This document shows, piece after piece, positions 54,486 through 63,796 of a stretch of DNA of 64,000 nt (the stretch's first letter is position 1; each line of letters starts with the position of its first letter). The DNA is from RGIG9379 sp031553005 (GTDB taxonomy: Bacteria > Bacteroidota > Bacteroidia > Bacteroidales > Paludibacteraceae). Both the position numbers and the translations under genes were made by a program. The DNA lies in NCBI GenBank assembly GCA_031553005.1, contig JAVBMA010000017.1:5275-69274 (forward strand). The letters run 5' to 3'. The notes below the pieces were generated by a model. The model made no database searches. It saw nothing but the letters and a program-made list of their open reading frames with translations, and was not told the DNA's origin.

Positions 54486-54566
54486 GTGTTATAAGAAAAG
54501 CTAAGAAAATTTCAATAATCCGGATGAATTTTAGAAAATTATCTCAGTTATCAACTGGTAGAAATA

Positions 54567-54599
54567 AAAGAAGGAACAACTTTGGGCTGCTCCTTCTTT
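54567..54599. terminator. Second terminator-like hairpin
   Basis: A perfect 9-bp stem AAAGAAGGA/TCCTTCTTT with a 15-nt loop. It could stop read-through from either side. Confidence 0.5.
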
Positions 54600-54788
54600 A
54601 TCCGTAATATTTATTGCTTATGAGTTGCTCCTCAACAAAGCTCACATCATCTTCAATTTTATGCCTTCAAGTCAAATATTATTTCCTGAACTTTCACCAA
54701 CAATTTTTGCTATGCTTAGCATAGTTATATAATTTTCAATAAAAGCATTGAAAACATATAGAAAAAAACTATTATCCTTTTGCCCCAA

Positions 54789-54882
54789 GCTTTCAACTTT
54801 CACTTTTCACCTTTCACCTAAATAATTTCACTTCTCCCCTTTCAACTAAATAAACTTTCAATTTTCACCTTTCACCTTTCAG
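54789..54882 (-). repeat. Heptamer array holding the stop of the tandem ABC ATPase
   Basis: About twelve degenerate units on the minus strand, the longest array here. It encodes the last residues (KGER) and TGA stop of the ATPase gene (54865-54867). Confidence 0.75.
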
Positions 54883-56334
54883 CTCAAAAAACAAGTTTAC
54901 GCAAGAAGGTATTTCTTCCCTCCTATGTGTAACGTAGATCAGTGTTTTATCTTCTTGACTGCAAAAACTTTCGATGACTTTCCTTGCTCGTTGTTTGTGG
55001 TGCATATCCAATCCGTGAAACGGTTCGTCCAGAATTAACAGATCAGGATTTTTCACCAATGTCCTTGCTAACAGGACAAGACGCTGCTCTCCGCCGGATA
55101 TTTTCAAAAAGGATTTTTCTGCCAGATGTTCAACGCCAAGTAAGCGCATCCATTCCAAACTAACTCTCTCCTGCTCTTCCGAACATTGCCTGAAAAGGCC
55201 TATCGTATCAAAATGCCCTGAGCTTACAATACGGATACAAGGCTGATTTTCCTGAAAGAAGAGGTGCATCTCGGAAGAGATGTAACCAATCGGTCTTTTT
55301 ATCTCCCAGATACTCTCACCTGTCCCGCGAAGGCGGTCGAAAACTTCGATATGTTGCGCATAAGCCTGTGGATTATCACCGACAAGAAGACTTAATAATG
55401 TAGATTTACCCGCACCGTTAGGACCAAGCAAAGCCCACTTCTCCCCTTTCTTGATTTCCCAGTTCAAGTCGTGGAAAAGCACACGCTTCTCGTATGCAAT
55501 ATTGATATTTTGCATTTTCAATACTGTATTGTAAGTGATATTCTTTGGCGTAGAACTTTTTGGAAAAAGAATCTTTACATTGCCTGCGTCTTTAGTCAAA
55601 TCAACTTCTTCGAAACAAAATCCGTTTCTCTCGACAGGAGGCCCGTACGACAATTTTTCGACAGGTAAAATATGTGTTGCCACATCCGGAACTTCATTCG
55701 CGGCGGGAATCAGAAATATCATTTGTTGGAACTTTGCCAGTTCCGTAAAAAATTCATTCAACTGTTTGCGCATCTCCTTATCCAACCCGATAAAAGGATT
55801 ATCAAAGATAATCAGATCGGGCTTTTGCATCAGGACAACGGCAATAAGGAAACGGCGCAACTCGCCGGAAGAGAGCATAATCAAATTTTTGGAAAGCAAA
55901 GAGGTAAGGTTAAGCTTCCCGTAAAAATCGATTCGTTCCTCTTCGGGTAAGGATATTGAGGAGAGTACCTCCCCGACCGTCGGAGCCAAATCGTTTTCGG
56001 AGGCATTAAAACGCTGCTGGTAGTACATATTTTTATAATCGGCCAACAGATATGCCGATTCGAAACTAACTTTACGGATTAATTCGGCGGCGTATTTTTT
56101 TTGCGTTTGACGAGCTCTTCGTTCGTTCCAGAAACCATACTTGATTTCGCCCCCACTTACACCGCAACGGCCGGCAATAAGATCGGCAAGGAGCGTTTTT
56201 CCCGATCCGTTTAATCCCACGACTGCCCATTGCTCGCCGTAATTGATCCTCCAGTTTATCGGCGACGGGAAATCCACACCTGCAACTCTCGGCTCTACAT
56301 TTTCTAACAAGAGAAATATATTTTCTTTTTTCAT
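54865..56334 (-). CDS. Tandem ABC ATPase (ModF/PhrA-like)
   Basis: A 489-residue protein with two ABC domains and no membrane part. The first (about 1-225) has GLNGSGKT and SSGELRRFLIAVVLM with a DNP Walker B; the second (about 265-485) has GPNGAGKST, ISGGEQRLVLLAR and LILDEPFHGLD. This tandem form is annotated as ModF or PhrA (molybdate uptake or photorepair), though no clear role is known. No molybdate genes are near. The C-terminus ends inside a heptamer array. Confidence 0.85.
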   Translation of the reverse strand: MKKENIFLLLENVEPRVAGVDFPSPINWRINYGEQWAVVGLNGSGKTLLADLIAGRCGVSGGEIKYGFWNERRARQTQKKYAAELIRKVSFESAYLLADYKNMYYQQRFNASENDLAPTVGEVLSSISLPEEERIDFYGKLNLTSLLSKNLIMLSSGELRRFLIAVVLMQKPDLIIFDNPFIGLDKEMRKQLNEFFTELAKFQQMIFLIPAANEVPDVATHILPVEKLSYGPPVERNGFCFEEVDLTKDAGNVKILFPKSSTPKNITYNTVLKMQNINIAYEKRVLFHDLNWEIKKGEKWALLGPNGAGKSTLLSLLVGDNPQAYAQHIEVFDRLRGTGESIWEIKRPIGYISSEMHLFFQENQPCIRIVSSGHFDTIGLFRQCSEEQERVSLEWMRLLGVEHLAEKSFLKISGGEQRLVLLARTLVKNPDLLILDEPFHGLDMHHKQRARKVIESFCSQEDKTLIYVTHRREEIPSCVNLFFELKGER

Positions 56335-56381
56335 TTCGGATTATTTTTTAAGCTAAAAAATCAGGAATCAATGTCCTTAAT

Positions 56382-57500
56382 TTATATTTTAGACAACCAT
56401 TTAGAGAAAAAAACATCATAAACTTTATAAAAAGCATCTTCTTCATAAATCATCTCCTTATCCAACAATGCTTTTAACGCTCTGTTCAATGAACTGGGCT
56501 GAACGAAACCATGCTTCTTCATAAATTGCTGTGAATTAGGCTTATCTACAGATCCTTCTTTTGCAATTGCCTTTAACAATTCAAACTGGCTATCGGTAAG
56601 TAAATTCCGGTAATTATAAAAAACATACTCTCTTTCTTCGAGCATAAGCGACTTCACTTTTTCTATCAACACCGGAGTTATTTTCTTTTCTCCGGTTGCG
56701 TATAACCGGTTAAAAAACGATTGTACATAAAAGGTATAGCAATCGTAATAACTTAAGACATTTTCTATATCTGTTTTCTCTATATCACGTTTATTATCCG
56801 TGAATTTATCGTAGATAAATCGGGCATAGACATCGGCCGGTATTCGTTGGAGGAAAAGAAAATCGGATGATTGATAAAAAGGGCGGCCATACTCGCTAAA
56901 CATAGAAGTGAGAATATGTTTGTTGCTACCCGAAAAAATGAAATAGATATTGTTTGATTGCTGAATATAAGTCCTCAAAAGAGCCTCAACATTCTTCTCC
57001 TTGTAGAATGTTATTTGCTGAAATTCATCGATAGCGATAATATAGTGGACTTTCTGGTTGGACAAATATTCGAAAATCTGACTAATTCCCATTTCGGCTT
57101 CCTGATAATTTTCATATCCCAATTCAATTTCCGGATTTCCTGTCACTGGATCAAATACCAGCTTAGCTTTGATTCCCATAATCAATTGAGAGATTCTTTT
57201 TAGAAAATCTTTCGAATTTCTTTTCTCTTCCTCAATTATGGCATTTCCCAACATTCGTATCAATTCCTGAAGCGAGGTTGTCGCCAGGATATCAATGTAT
57301 AACAAGCGGTATTTAGAATCCTTCAAATGATAGAAAACATTTTTTATCAATCCTGTTTTTCCCAATCTTCGGATAGAGGCAAGGGTTAAATTCCGGTTAT
57401 TTTTAATCGCTGATATAATACGGTCAGTCTCTTCAACCCTGTCACAAAAGTAGTCGGGTGTCAGATAATTAGTTATTAAAAAAGGATTTATCGGTTTCAT
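56382..57500 (-). CDS. AAA ATPase with C-terminal winged helix
   Basis: A 372-residue ATPase of the archaeal-ATPase (ATPase_2) group. The N-terminal P-loop is SIRRLGKTGLI (about 42-52), followed by the Walker B region YIIAIDEFQQI (about 155) and a sensor-like FIFSGSNKHIL. The last ~70 residues read like a winged helix (LTDSQFELLKAIAKEG, NRALKALLDKEMIYEED). The fold fits a DNA-binding ATPase of unclear role. A 14-bp direct repeat (57519-57557) lies between its -7 box and ATG, suggesting that it or another protein controls its expression. Confidence 0.82.
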   Translation of the reverse strand: MKPINPFLITNYLTPDYFCDRVEETDRIISAIKNNRNLTLASIRRLGKTGLIKNVFYHLKDSKYRLLYIDILATTSLQELIRMLGNAIIEEEKRNSKDFLKRISQLIMGIKAKLVFDPVTGNPEIELGYENYQEAEMGISQIFEYLSNQKVHYIIAIDEFQQITFYKEKNVEALLRTYIQQSNNIYFIFSGSNKHILTSMFSEYGRPFYQSSDFLFLQRIPADVYARFIYDKFTDNKRDIEKTDIENVLSYYDCYTFYVQSFFNRLYATGEKKITPVLIEKVKSLMLEEREYVFYNYRNLLTDSQFELLKAIAKEGSVDKPNSQQFMKKHGFVQPSSLNRALKALLDKEMIYEEDAFYKVYDVFFSKWLSKI

Positions 57501-57518
57501 TCCAACTATTTATTTTTG

Positions 57519-57557
57519 CACATTTTGCGTTACACATTTTGCGTTACACATTTTGCG
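57519..57557 (-). repeat. 14-bp direct repeats between promoter and ATPase start
   Basis: Units at 57519-57532 and 57533-57546 are identical (CACATTTTGCGTTA) and a third, 11 nt long, follows to 57557. They lie just downstream of the -7 box on the minus strand. Confidence 0.85.
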
Positions 57558-57562
57558 CAATG

Positions 57563-57570
57563 CAAATATA
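57563..57570 (-). promoter_or_regulatory. Putative -7 box of the AAA ATPase
   Basis: Minus strand TATATTTG; the start of transcription would fall on the 14-bp repeats. Confidence 0.5.
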
Positions 57571-57899
57571 TAAACATTTTTGTAAATTGAAAAGTGAAAG
57601 TTGAAAAGTAAAAATAAAATAATATCTATCAAGGAGTTACAGGTTTAATATAAGTTGACATTTGGAGTCGAATGGAGAAAATTTTGAGTCTTTTTTACAA
57701 ATTATATAAATACTTCGGATTTAATTTATATAAAAAAATCAACCTATTACATACAGATCCACATCAAATTTACCTTATTTAAAAAATTTCCGGATGGCTT
57801 GTGTGGATTATATTCTCACCTCAAAACCGGTGGATTTATAAAGCATTCCTCTGAAATAAGGGCAATTTTTCCGAAACATACGAAAGGATATTCAGCTAA

Positions 57900-58361
57900 T
57901 CAAAAATTCTTCATTACTCTATCCATTTGCCGCTTATCGTCTTTCACTTTCAGGGTTTCGCGTTTATCGTACGATTTTTTCCCTTTTGCCACAGCTATCT
58001 GGATCTTTGCCAATCCTTTTTCGTTCAAATAGAGTTGAACAGGAATAATAGTAAAACCGGTCTCTTTAGTGAGGCGGCGAATTTTATCCAATTCTTTTCT
58101 GTTAAGAAGCAACTTGCGGTCCCTTCTGGGCAAGTGATTATTATATGAACCGTAAAAATAAGCTGAAATATTCATGTTTTTCAGCCACAATTCATCATTT
58201 GAAAAGAAGCAGAATGTATCTACAAGACTGGCTTTTCCCATACGGATAGACTTTATCTCGGTACCAACCAAAACGATACCGGCTGTATAAGTGCTAAGTA
58301 ACTCGAAATCAAAAGTCGCCCTCTTATTTTTTATAATTATGTCTCGTTGTATTTTTTCCAT
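57900..58361 (-). CDS. smpB: SsrA-binding protein SmpB
   Basis: Binds tmRNA and helps rescue stalled ribosomes. The 153-residue protein has the family start (IIKNKRATFDFEL), GTEIKSIRMGKASL, the NISAYFYGSYNNHLPRRDRKLL stretch and the basic C-terminal tail (KGKKSYDKRE ...) that enters the empty mRNA channel. Normal length. No ssrA gene is near. It is 77 nt downstream of the Yip1 gene. Confidence 0.97.
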   Translation of the reverse strand: MEKIQRDIIIKNKRATFDFELLSTYTAGIVLVGTEIKSIRMGKASLVDTFCFFSNDELWLKNMNISAYFYGSYNNHLPRRDRKLLLNRKELDKIRRLTKETGFTIIPVQLYLNEKGLAKIQIAVAKGKKSYDKRETLKVKDDKRQMDRVMKNF

Positions 58362-58438
58362 TTTTTCTGTAAAACACTCTCTTACGACTTAAAAAAGAGG
58401 TAAGAATGGGTTATATTAAAATTTACCCGGAAAGGTTT

Positions 58439-58999
58439 CTATTTCATCATCATATACATCAACTTATCTATCAGGTAGGGAGATACATACAATAAAATAA
58501 AACAAATGGCAGTAAAAAAACCCTTTCGATTCTCTTCCAATCCTTTAAAAATAACACTGCTGCCTTCCCAAATGATATAAGCTGTATAAAAATTCAGTAC
58601 ATATAAAATAAACAGATCCGGAATAATAGCGACAATCGTATTCACACATAGCATTACGGACGAAGAATAAGCAACAATCCGGACACATGCCGGATACTGT
58701 TTTTCCATATTAAACAAACGGGAAGCTATGATCTCATTCAGGAGAATGACCGAGATGAAATAACCAGCAAAAGTGGACGTGAGAACAATGATTGTCTTTT
58801 TCAACATCTGATCCAATGCAAAATCGTTGGTTCCCCAAAACGCTCCAAGAATAGTAGCTAAAGTAACTATCAAAACAAGAGGATAAAAAAATCTGTTCTG
58901 GATCTCCTTTACCTCCTTGTTCTCCTCTTCTATACGTATCCACGTTGCACGGGGAGACCTTACAAGGTCAAATATCCGGATAATAATCGCTTTATACAT
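58439..58999 (-). CDS. Yip1 family membrane protein
   Basis: A 186-residue inner-membrane protein. A short cytosolic start (IFDLVRSPRATWIRIEEE, with the SPRATW pattern) precedes five predicted membrane helices (about 38-58, 70-92, 105-125, 128-148, 163-182). The pattern matches bacterial Yip1-domain proteins, whose function is unknown. It lies divergent to PBP1A. A TACTTTTG box lies at 59019-59026. Confidence 0.78.
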   Translation of the reverse strand: MYKAIIIRIFDLVRSPRATWIRIEEENKEVKEIQNRFFYPLVLIVTLATILGAFWGTNDFALDQMLKKTIIVLTSTFAGYFISVILLNEIIASRLFNMEKQYPACVRIVAYSSSVMLCVNTIVAIIPDLFILYVLNFYTAYIIWEGSSVIFKGLEENRKGFFTAICFILLYVSPYLIDKLMYMMMK

Positions 59000-59185
59000 T
59001 CCATTTATTTTATTAAAGCAAAAGTACTATTATTTTTTTATTGTTTGAATAAAAAACAAACAGGGAAATGTGCAAAAAAGCAAGGCTATATACCAACTTC
59101 CGATACATATAACAGGCAAAATTACATTCCCTTATACTTTTCTGTTTTTTTTAATACCTATTCGCATATATTTACAACAGAGAAG

Positions 59186-59217
59186 GTTGGGAAGTAGCGA
59201 TAAAAAAAGTATTTTTG
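59186..59217 (+). promoter_or_regulatory. PBP1A promoter
   Basis: GTTG, 20 nt, TATTTTTG (59210-59217), close to consensus, about 26 nt before the ATG. Confidence 0.55.
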
Positions 59218-59243
59218 TCTGATAATTTTAATTTTTTTCAAGG

Positions 59244-61625
59244 ATGGCAAAAGCTAAAACGATAAGCTGGAGGACTAAAATATTAATCGCATTTTGGGCA
59301 TTATTTATATTGGGAATTATCTCCATATACACCATATTTTCATTAATTGTAAATGGAAAAATTGGTTATCTTCCACCTATCGAAGAGCTTCAGAATCCAA
59401 AAAACAAATTCGCATCCGAAATATATTCCAGTGACATGGAAGTATTGGGACGTTATTTTCAAAGCAAGGAAAACCGGGTTTATATTCCCTTTAAAGAATT
59501 ATCGCCCAATCTTGTAGAAGCCCTTATTGCCACCGAGGATGTCCGTTACCGGGAACACTCGGGAATAGACAGTAAAGCTGTTTTGCGTGCGGTTTTTAAA
59601 ACGGCAATATTACAGCAGAAAAATGCAGGAGGAGGCAGTACGATCTCCCAGCAATTATCCAAGCTACTCTACTCGCCTCAGGCTGAGAACATAGTAGAAA
59701 GAGCCCTGCAAAAGCCCATCGAATGGGTAATCGCGTCAAAATTAGAGAAATACTACACAAAGGATGAAATTATCTCCATGTATTTCAACAAGTTCGATTT
59801 TCTGAACAACGCCGTGGGAATCAAATCGGCGGCACAAGTATACTTCAATACAACACCCGACAAACTAAAAACAGAGCAAGCTGCTCTGCTGGTCGGTATG
59901 TGTAAAAACCCGGCCTATTTCAATCCTGTTAAAACCGTAAATTACGACCGTTGTAAAGGGCGCCGGGACGTTGTCCTGCAACAAATGGAGAAAGCCGGAT
60001 ACATCACTCAAGCCGAGTGCGACTCTTTACAAAACATAGAACTAAAGCTGAATTACCAGAAAGTAGACCATAAATTAGGGCTTGCACCTTATTTCAGGGA
60101 ATATCTGCGCAAAGTAATGAGCGCGAACAAACCCGATCCGAAGAAATATCCGAAATGGATGCACCAAAAATATTATGAAGATTCACTTGCATGGGAAAAA
60201 GACCCTCTTTACGGATGGTGTAATAAAAACAAAAAGCAAGACGGCAGCAGTTATAATCTTTATACGGACGGGCTAAAAATCTACACTACCATAGACTCGC
60301 GCATGCAACAATATGCAGAAGAGTCTGTAAAAGAGTATTTAGGCGGTTACCTGCAAGATATTTTCTTTGCCGAAAAAAGAAATAAAAAGCGTATCGATAG
60401 AGCTCCGTTCTCGAATAATACGACAAAAGCACAGATCGACTCTATTATGTCCCGCGCCATGCGGTTGTCCGACCGGTACAGAGACCTCAAAAAGGCCGGC
60501 ATCAGTGCTGACAGTATTAAAAAAGTGTTCAACACACCTACTCAAATGACTGTATTTTCATGGAAAGACGGAAGCAAAGATACGACTATGACTCCTATGG
60601 ACTCGATCCGGTATTACAAACACTTCTTGCGGTCGGGACTTATGTCGATGGATCCTTTCAACGGACATGTGAAAGCATACGTGGGAGGTCCGGATTTTCA
60701 CTATTTCCAATACGACATGGCTTTTGTCGGACGACGGCAAGTAGGTTCGACAATCAAACCGTTCCTATACACACTTGCAATGGAACGCGGCATGTCGCCT
60801 TGCGATGAAGTACCGAATATCCAACCGCAAATTCCGTTGCCTACCGGACAGATATGGAGACCGAGAAACGTACCGTACGGAGAAGCCGGGAAAGCTGAAG
60901 TTGGACAAATGATCACCTTGAAAAGAGCCCTGCAAACATCCAACAACTGGATATCGGCTTATCTTATCAACCTTCACAATCCGGAAGGATTGGTAAAACT
61001 GATCCATTCATTCGGCATAAAAAACTCGCTCGAAGCCGTACCTGCGCTTTCGTTGGGTATTGCCGATATTTCTGTCGGCGAAATGGTTTCAGCATACACT
61101 GCATTTGCAAATAAAGGAATCCAGACAGAACCACTGTTTGTCACCCGGATTGAAGATAACAACGGGAATGTCATTACAACATTTGTTCCCCGCATGAATG
61201 AAATATTCAGCGAAGAGACCTCCGAAAAGATGATCTCCATGCTTCAAGGGGTTATAAACGGGGGAACCGGATTACGCCTGCGTTCAAGCGCCTACTCTTA
61301 TCATATCAAATGGGAAACTCCGGTTGCAGGAAAAACAGGAACGACACAAAACAACTCGGACGGATGGTTTGTCGGATTTACTCCGAACCTGATTACCGGA
61401 GTATGGGTCGGAGGTGAAGACCGGGATATTCACTTCGACAACCTGGCTAACGGACAAGGGTCTGCCACTGCCCTTCCGATCTTTGGAAAATATATGAATA
61501 AAATATATAATGATACTGAATTAGGATATTCGAGAACAGAACCATTCCAGGTAAAAGAAAAATACGAGTGTAAAAAACAGGAAAAAATAGATCCCGCTGC
61601 TATTGAGCTTATATTGTTTGATTAA
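59244..61625 (+). CDS. mrcA: Class A penicillin-binding protein (PBP1A-like)
   Basis: Bifunctional wall synthase. The 793-residue protein has a membrane helix (about 13-36), a GT51 domain with the catalytic Glu in IATEDVRYREHSG (Glu98), GGGSTISQQLSKLLYS and KLEKYYTKDEIISMYFN, and a transpeptidase domain with serine motif STIKPFLY (about 502), SNN (about 567) and KTGTT (about 694). A long middle linker (about 290-400) is common in Bacteroidota. ATG at 59244 follows AAGG. It is followed by the lipid-head synthase gene after 85 nt. Confidence 0.95.
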   Translation: MAKAKTISWRTKILIAFWALFILGIISIYTIFSLIVNGKIGYLPPIEELQNPKNKFASEIYSSDMEVLGRYFQSKENRVYIPFKELSPNLVEALIATEDVRYREHSGIDSKAVLRAVFKTAILQQKNAGGGSTISQQLSKLLYSPQAENIVERALQKPIEWVIASKLEKYYTKDEIISMYFNKFDFLNNAVGIKSAAQVYFNTTPDKLKTEQAALLVGMCKNPAYFNPVKTVNYDRCKGRRDVVLQQMEKAGYITQAECDSLQNIELKLNYQKVDHKLGLAPYFREYLRKVMSANKPDPKKYPKWMHQKYYEDSLAWEKDPLYGWCNKNKKQDGSSYNLYTDGLKIYTTIDSRMQQYAEESVKEYLGGYLQDIFFAEKRNKKRIDRAPFSNNTTKAQIDSIMSRAMRLSDRYRDLKKAGISADSIKKVFNTPTQMTVFSWKDGSKDTTMTPMDSIRYYKHFLRSGLMSMDPFNGHVKAYVGGPDFHYFQYDMAFVGRRQVGSTIKPFLYTLAMERGMSPCDEVPNIQPQIPLPTGQIWRPRNVPYGEAGKAEVGQMITLKRALQTSNNWISAYLINLHNPEGLVKLIHSFGIKNSLEAVPALSLGIADISVGEMVSAYTAFANKGIQTEPLFVTRIEDNNGNVITTFVPRMNEIFSEETSEKMISMLQGVINGGTGLRLRSSAYSYHIKWETPVAGKTGTTQNNSDGWFVGFTPNLITGVWVGGEDRDIHFDNLANGQGSATALPIFGKYMNKIYNDTELGYSRTEPFQVKEKYECKKQEKIDPAAIELILFD

Positions 61626-61710
61626 TAATACTATCTTCGCAATAGAATTTAAACGCCGTTTAAAATAAAACTCTGTTTATTAACAATAAAAAACGCACAG
61701 AGATAAAATT

Positions 61711-62985
61711 ATGGACATCTTTAAAAGAATACGAAACAATCCGGGAGCTTTAGGGCAATGGAGTAAGCAAGGACAAGGCTACTTTATGTATCCTAAATTG
61801 GAAGGTGAGGTTGGACCTAGAATGAAATTCAGGGGAAGAGACGTTTTAAATTGGAGCATCAACAACTACTTTGGGATGGCGAGTAATCCCGAAGTAAAAA
61901 AAATAGACGTGGAAGCCGCTGCAAAATACGGTTTCTCTTTTCCAATGGGTTCAAGGCTAATGACCGGACAAACAGTATTACATGAAGAGTTAGAAAGCAT
62001 CATTGCCGATTTTGTACAGAAAGAAGATGCATTCGTGCTCAACTCTTTCTATCAGGGAATGGTATCCATTATTGATTGTCTGTGCGGCAGAAACGACGTG
62101 ATCGTATATGATTCGGACGTACACTCCAGCATACACGACGGCATTCGCCTTCACTTGAACAAACGGTATTTCTATCAACAAAATAAAATTGAGAATATTG
62201 AAATCCAACTCCAGAAAGCATGCGAGTATGCCAAAGAACATGATGGCGGCGTGTTGCTTATTACGGAAGGAGTCGTTGGCTTGACCGGAGAGTTGGCTCC
62301 ATTAGACAAAATTGTAGCATTAAAAGAAAAATACGAGTTCAGGTTGGTAGTAGAGGATGCCCATGGATTTGGAACTATGGGACCTAACGGAATCGGTGCT
62401 GCCGATCATTTCGGAGTGCAGGACAAAGTTGATTTGCATGTCGGTACATTTGGTAAAGTACTTGGATTAACCGGAGGTTTTGTAGCCGGAAAAGAAGACA
62501 TTATCAATTACCTGCGGTACAATATGCGTTCCCAAACATTCTCCGAATCACTACCCGCAGCCATAGTAGCAAGCGCTATAAAAAGGATGGAAATAATAAA
62601 AGAAAATCCGGGATTCAAAAAGAAATTGTGGGACATCGTAACCCCATTACAGAAAGGATTGCGAAAAGCCGGATTGGATATCGGTAACACAGAATCTCCG
62701 ATTACTCCCGTATATGTATCCATCAGCAATATGCCGGAGGCTGTCCACATGCTTGTCGATCTGCGCGAAAGCTATAATATTTTTTGCGTATCCATTATAT
62801 TCCCATATATACAACAAGGAAAAGTAATGCTTCGCCTGATTCCGACAATGACTCATACGCTGGAAGATGTAGAATATACCATTACGGCAATAAAAAATAT
62901 TACGGAAAATATTAAAGCCGGGAAATACCGCGACAGTAAACCTATCAGAACAAACCCCGAAGAAGATAATGCAGAAGAACGATGA
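61711..62985 (+). CDS. Alpha-oxoamine synthase, serine palmitoyltransferase or cysteate acyltransferase type
   Basis: A 424-residue PLP enzyme that condenses an amino acid with an acyl thioester, the first step of sphingolipid or sulfonolipid synthesis. Seen: NWSINNYFGMASNPEV (N-terminus), GSRLMTGQTVLHEELE, VVEDAHGFGTMGPNG and the PLP-lysine loop GTFGKVLGLTGGFVAG (about 250-265). The start MDIFKRIRNNPGALGQW differs from the Bacteroides SPT I recall and resembles the Flavobacteria/Cytophaga group that includes cysteate acyltransferases. Substrate is therefore open. It overlaps the next gene by 17 nt. Confidence 0.85.
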   Translation: MDIFKRIRNNPGALGQWSKQGQGYFMYPKLEGEVGPRMKFRGRDVLNWSINNYFGMASNPEVKKIDVEAAAKYGFSFPMGSRLMTGQTVLHEELESIIADFVQKEDAFVLNSFYQGMVSIIDCLCGRNDVIVYDSDVHSSIHDGIRLHLNKRYFYQQNKIENIEIQLQKACEYAKEHDGGVLLITEGVVGLTGELAPLDKIVALKEKYEFRLVVEDAHGFGTMGPNGIGAADHFGVQDKVDLHVGTFGKVLGLTGGFVAGKEDIINYLRYNMRSQTFSESLPAAIVASAIKRMEIIKENPGFKKKLWDIVTPLQKGLRKAGLDIGNTESPITPVYVSISNMPEAVHMLVDLRESYNIFCVSIIFPYIQQGKVMLRLIPTMTHTLEDVEYTITAIKNITENIKAGKYRDSKPIRTNPEEDNAEER

Positions 62986-63445
62986 TCTAAAATTTATGCG
63001 AAGTGCAATCTCTCTTTCTGCCCGAAGCGTAGACAACGGAGGGGGCCCTTTCGGTGCGGTAATCGTAAAAGATGGGAAAATTATCGCATCCGCATCCAAT
63101 CAAGTAACACTAAACAATGATCCAACTGCTCACGCCGAAATACAGGCAATCCGTAAAGCATGTAAAAAACTGAAAACCTTCGACCTCAACGGTTGCGTCT
63201 TATATACCTCCTGCGAACCTTGTCCTATGTGCCTGTCGGCAATATATTGGGCGAGGATAAACCAATACTATTTTGCTAACAATAAAGACGATGCGCGCAA
63301 AATAGGTTTTGACGATGCTTTTATCTATTCAGAACTGGATAAGCCTTCCGAAAAGCGTTCTATCCAGCAAAAACAGATACTGAGAGAAGAGGCATTGACT
63401 GTCTTCAACAAATGGGAGAATAAAGACGATAAGATCGAATATTAA
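62969..63445 (+). CDS. Nucleoside/guanine deaminase
   Basis: A 158-residue cytidine-deaminase-fold enzyme. Zinc site: HAEIQAIRKAC (His and catalytic Glu) and SCEPCPMCLSAIYWARI (two Cys). The tail GFDDAFIYSELDKP resembles guanine deaminase (GuaD) of Bacillus more than the tRNA enzyme TadA, so deamination of guanine to xanthine is the best guess. ATG at 62969 overlaps the end of the PLP gene, which suggests coupled translation. Confidence 0.9.
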   Translation: MQKNDDLKFMRSAISLSARSVDNGGGPFGAVIVKDGKIIASASNQVTLNNDPTAHAEIQAIRKACKKLKTFDLNGCVLYTSCEPCPMCLSAIYWARINQYYFANNKDDARKIGFDDAFIYSELDKPSEKRSIQQKQILREEALTVFNKWENKDDKIEY

Positions 63446-63796
63446 TTGGGATTGCAGCCCAGCTTCTAAAAAACATATCACCTATCCAAAAAGGGCATAA
63501 AAAAGAATCAAATGCCTATCAGCAAAAACACCCCTACTTTTCAGACTGTTATTTGATAGGATTTCTCATTCTACTTTCGTTCCATTCGGATGACAGGTAT
63601 TTACGGTTTGCCATGTAGGAGTAGACGCGGCAGCAAAGCAACAACTTTTATAGAGATATTCGGGGAATAAATAACAAGCAGATAATAATCTTGTTACAAA
63701 CTATCATTTCCTGAAAACTCCCCCGATTTTGTACATAAATCATGGAAAAATCGGGAGAATTTTGCCGTAAAAAGTACCTCCAACTATACATTCTAA

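Larger units (their letters stand above)
54316..54864. other. 549-nt convergent spacer
   Basis: Between mmdB (plus) and the tandem ABC ATPase (minus). It holds two heptamer arrays, one at each gene end, and two hairpins (54451-54485 and 54567-54599). No reading frame seen. Confidence 0.7.
57501..57899. other. 399-nt spacer upstream of the AAA ATPase
   Basis: It holds the 14-bp direct repeats, a -7 box, a short heptamer array (57587-57610) and AT-rich sequence with no reading frame I would call. smpB ends at 57900. Confidence 0.6.

Noticed and set aside
9011..57610. Heptamer arrays read as a CRISPR array
   Set aside because: The units are 7 nt, tandem without spacers and scattered; no cas genes are present.
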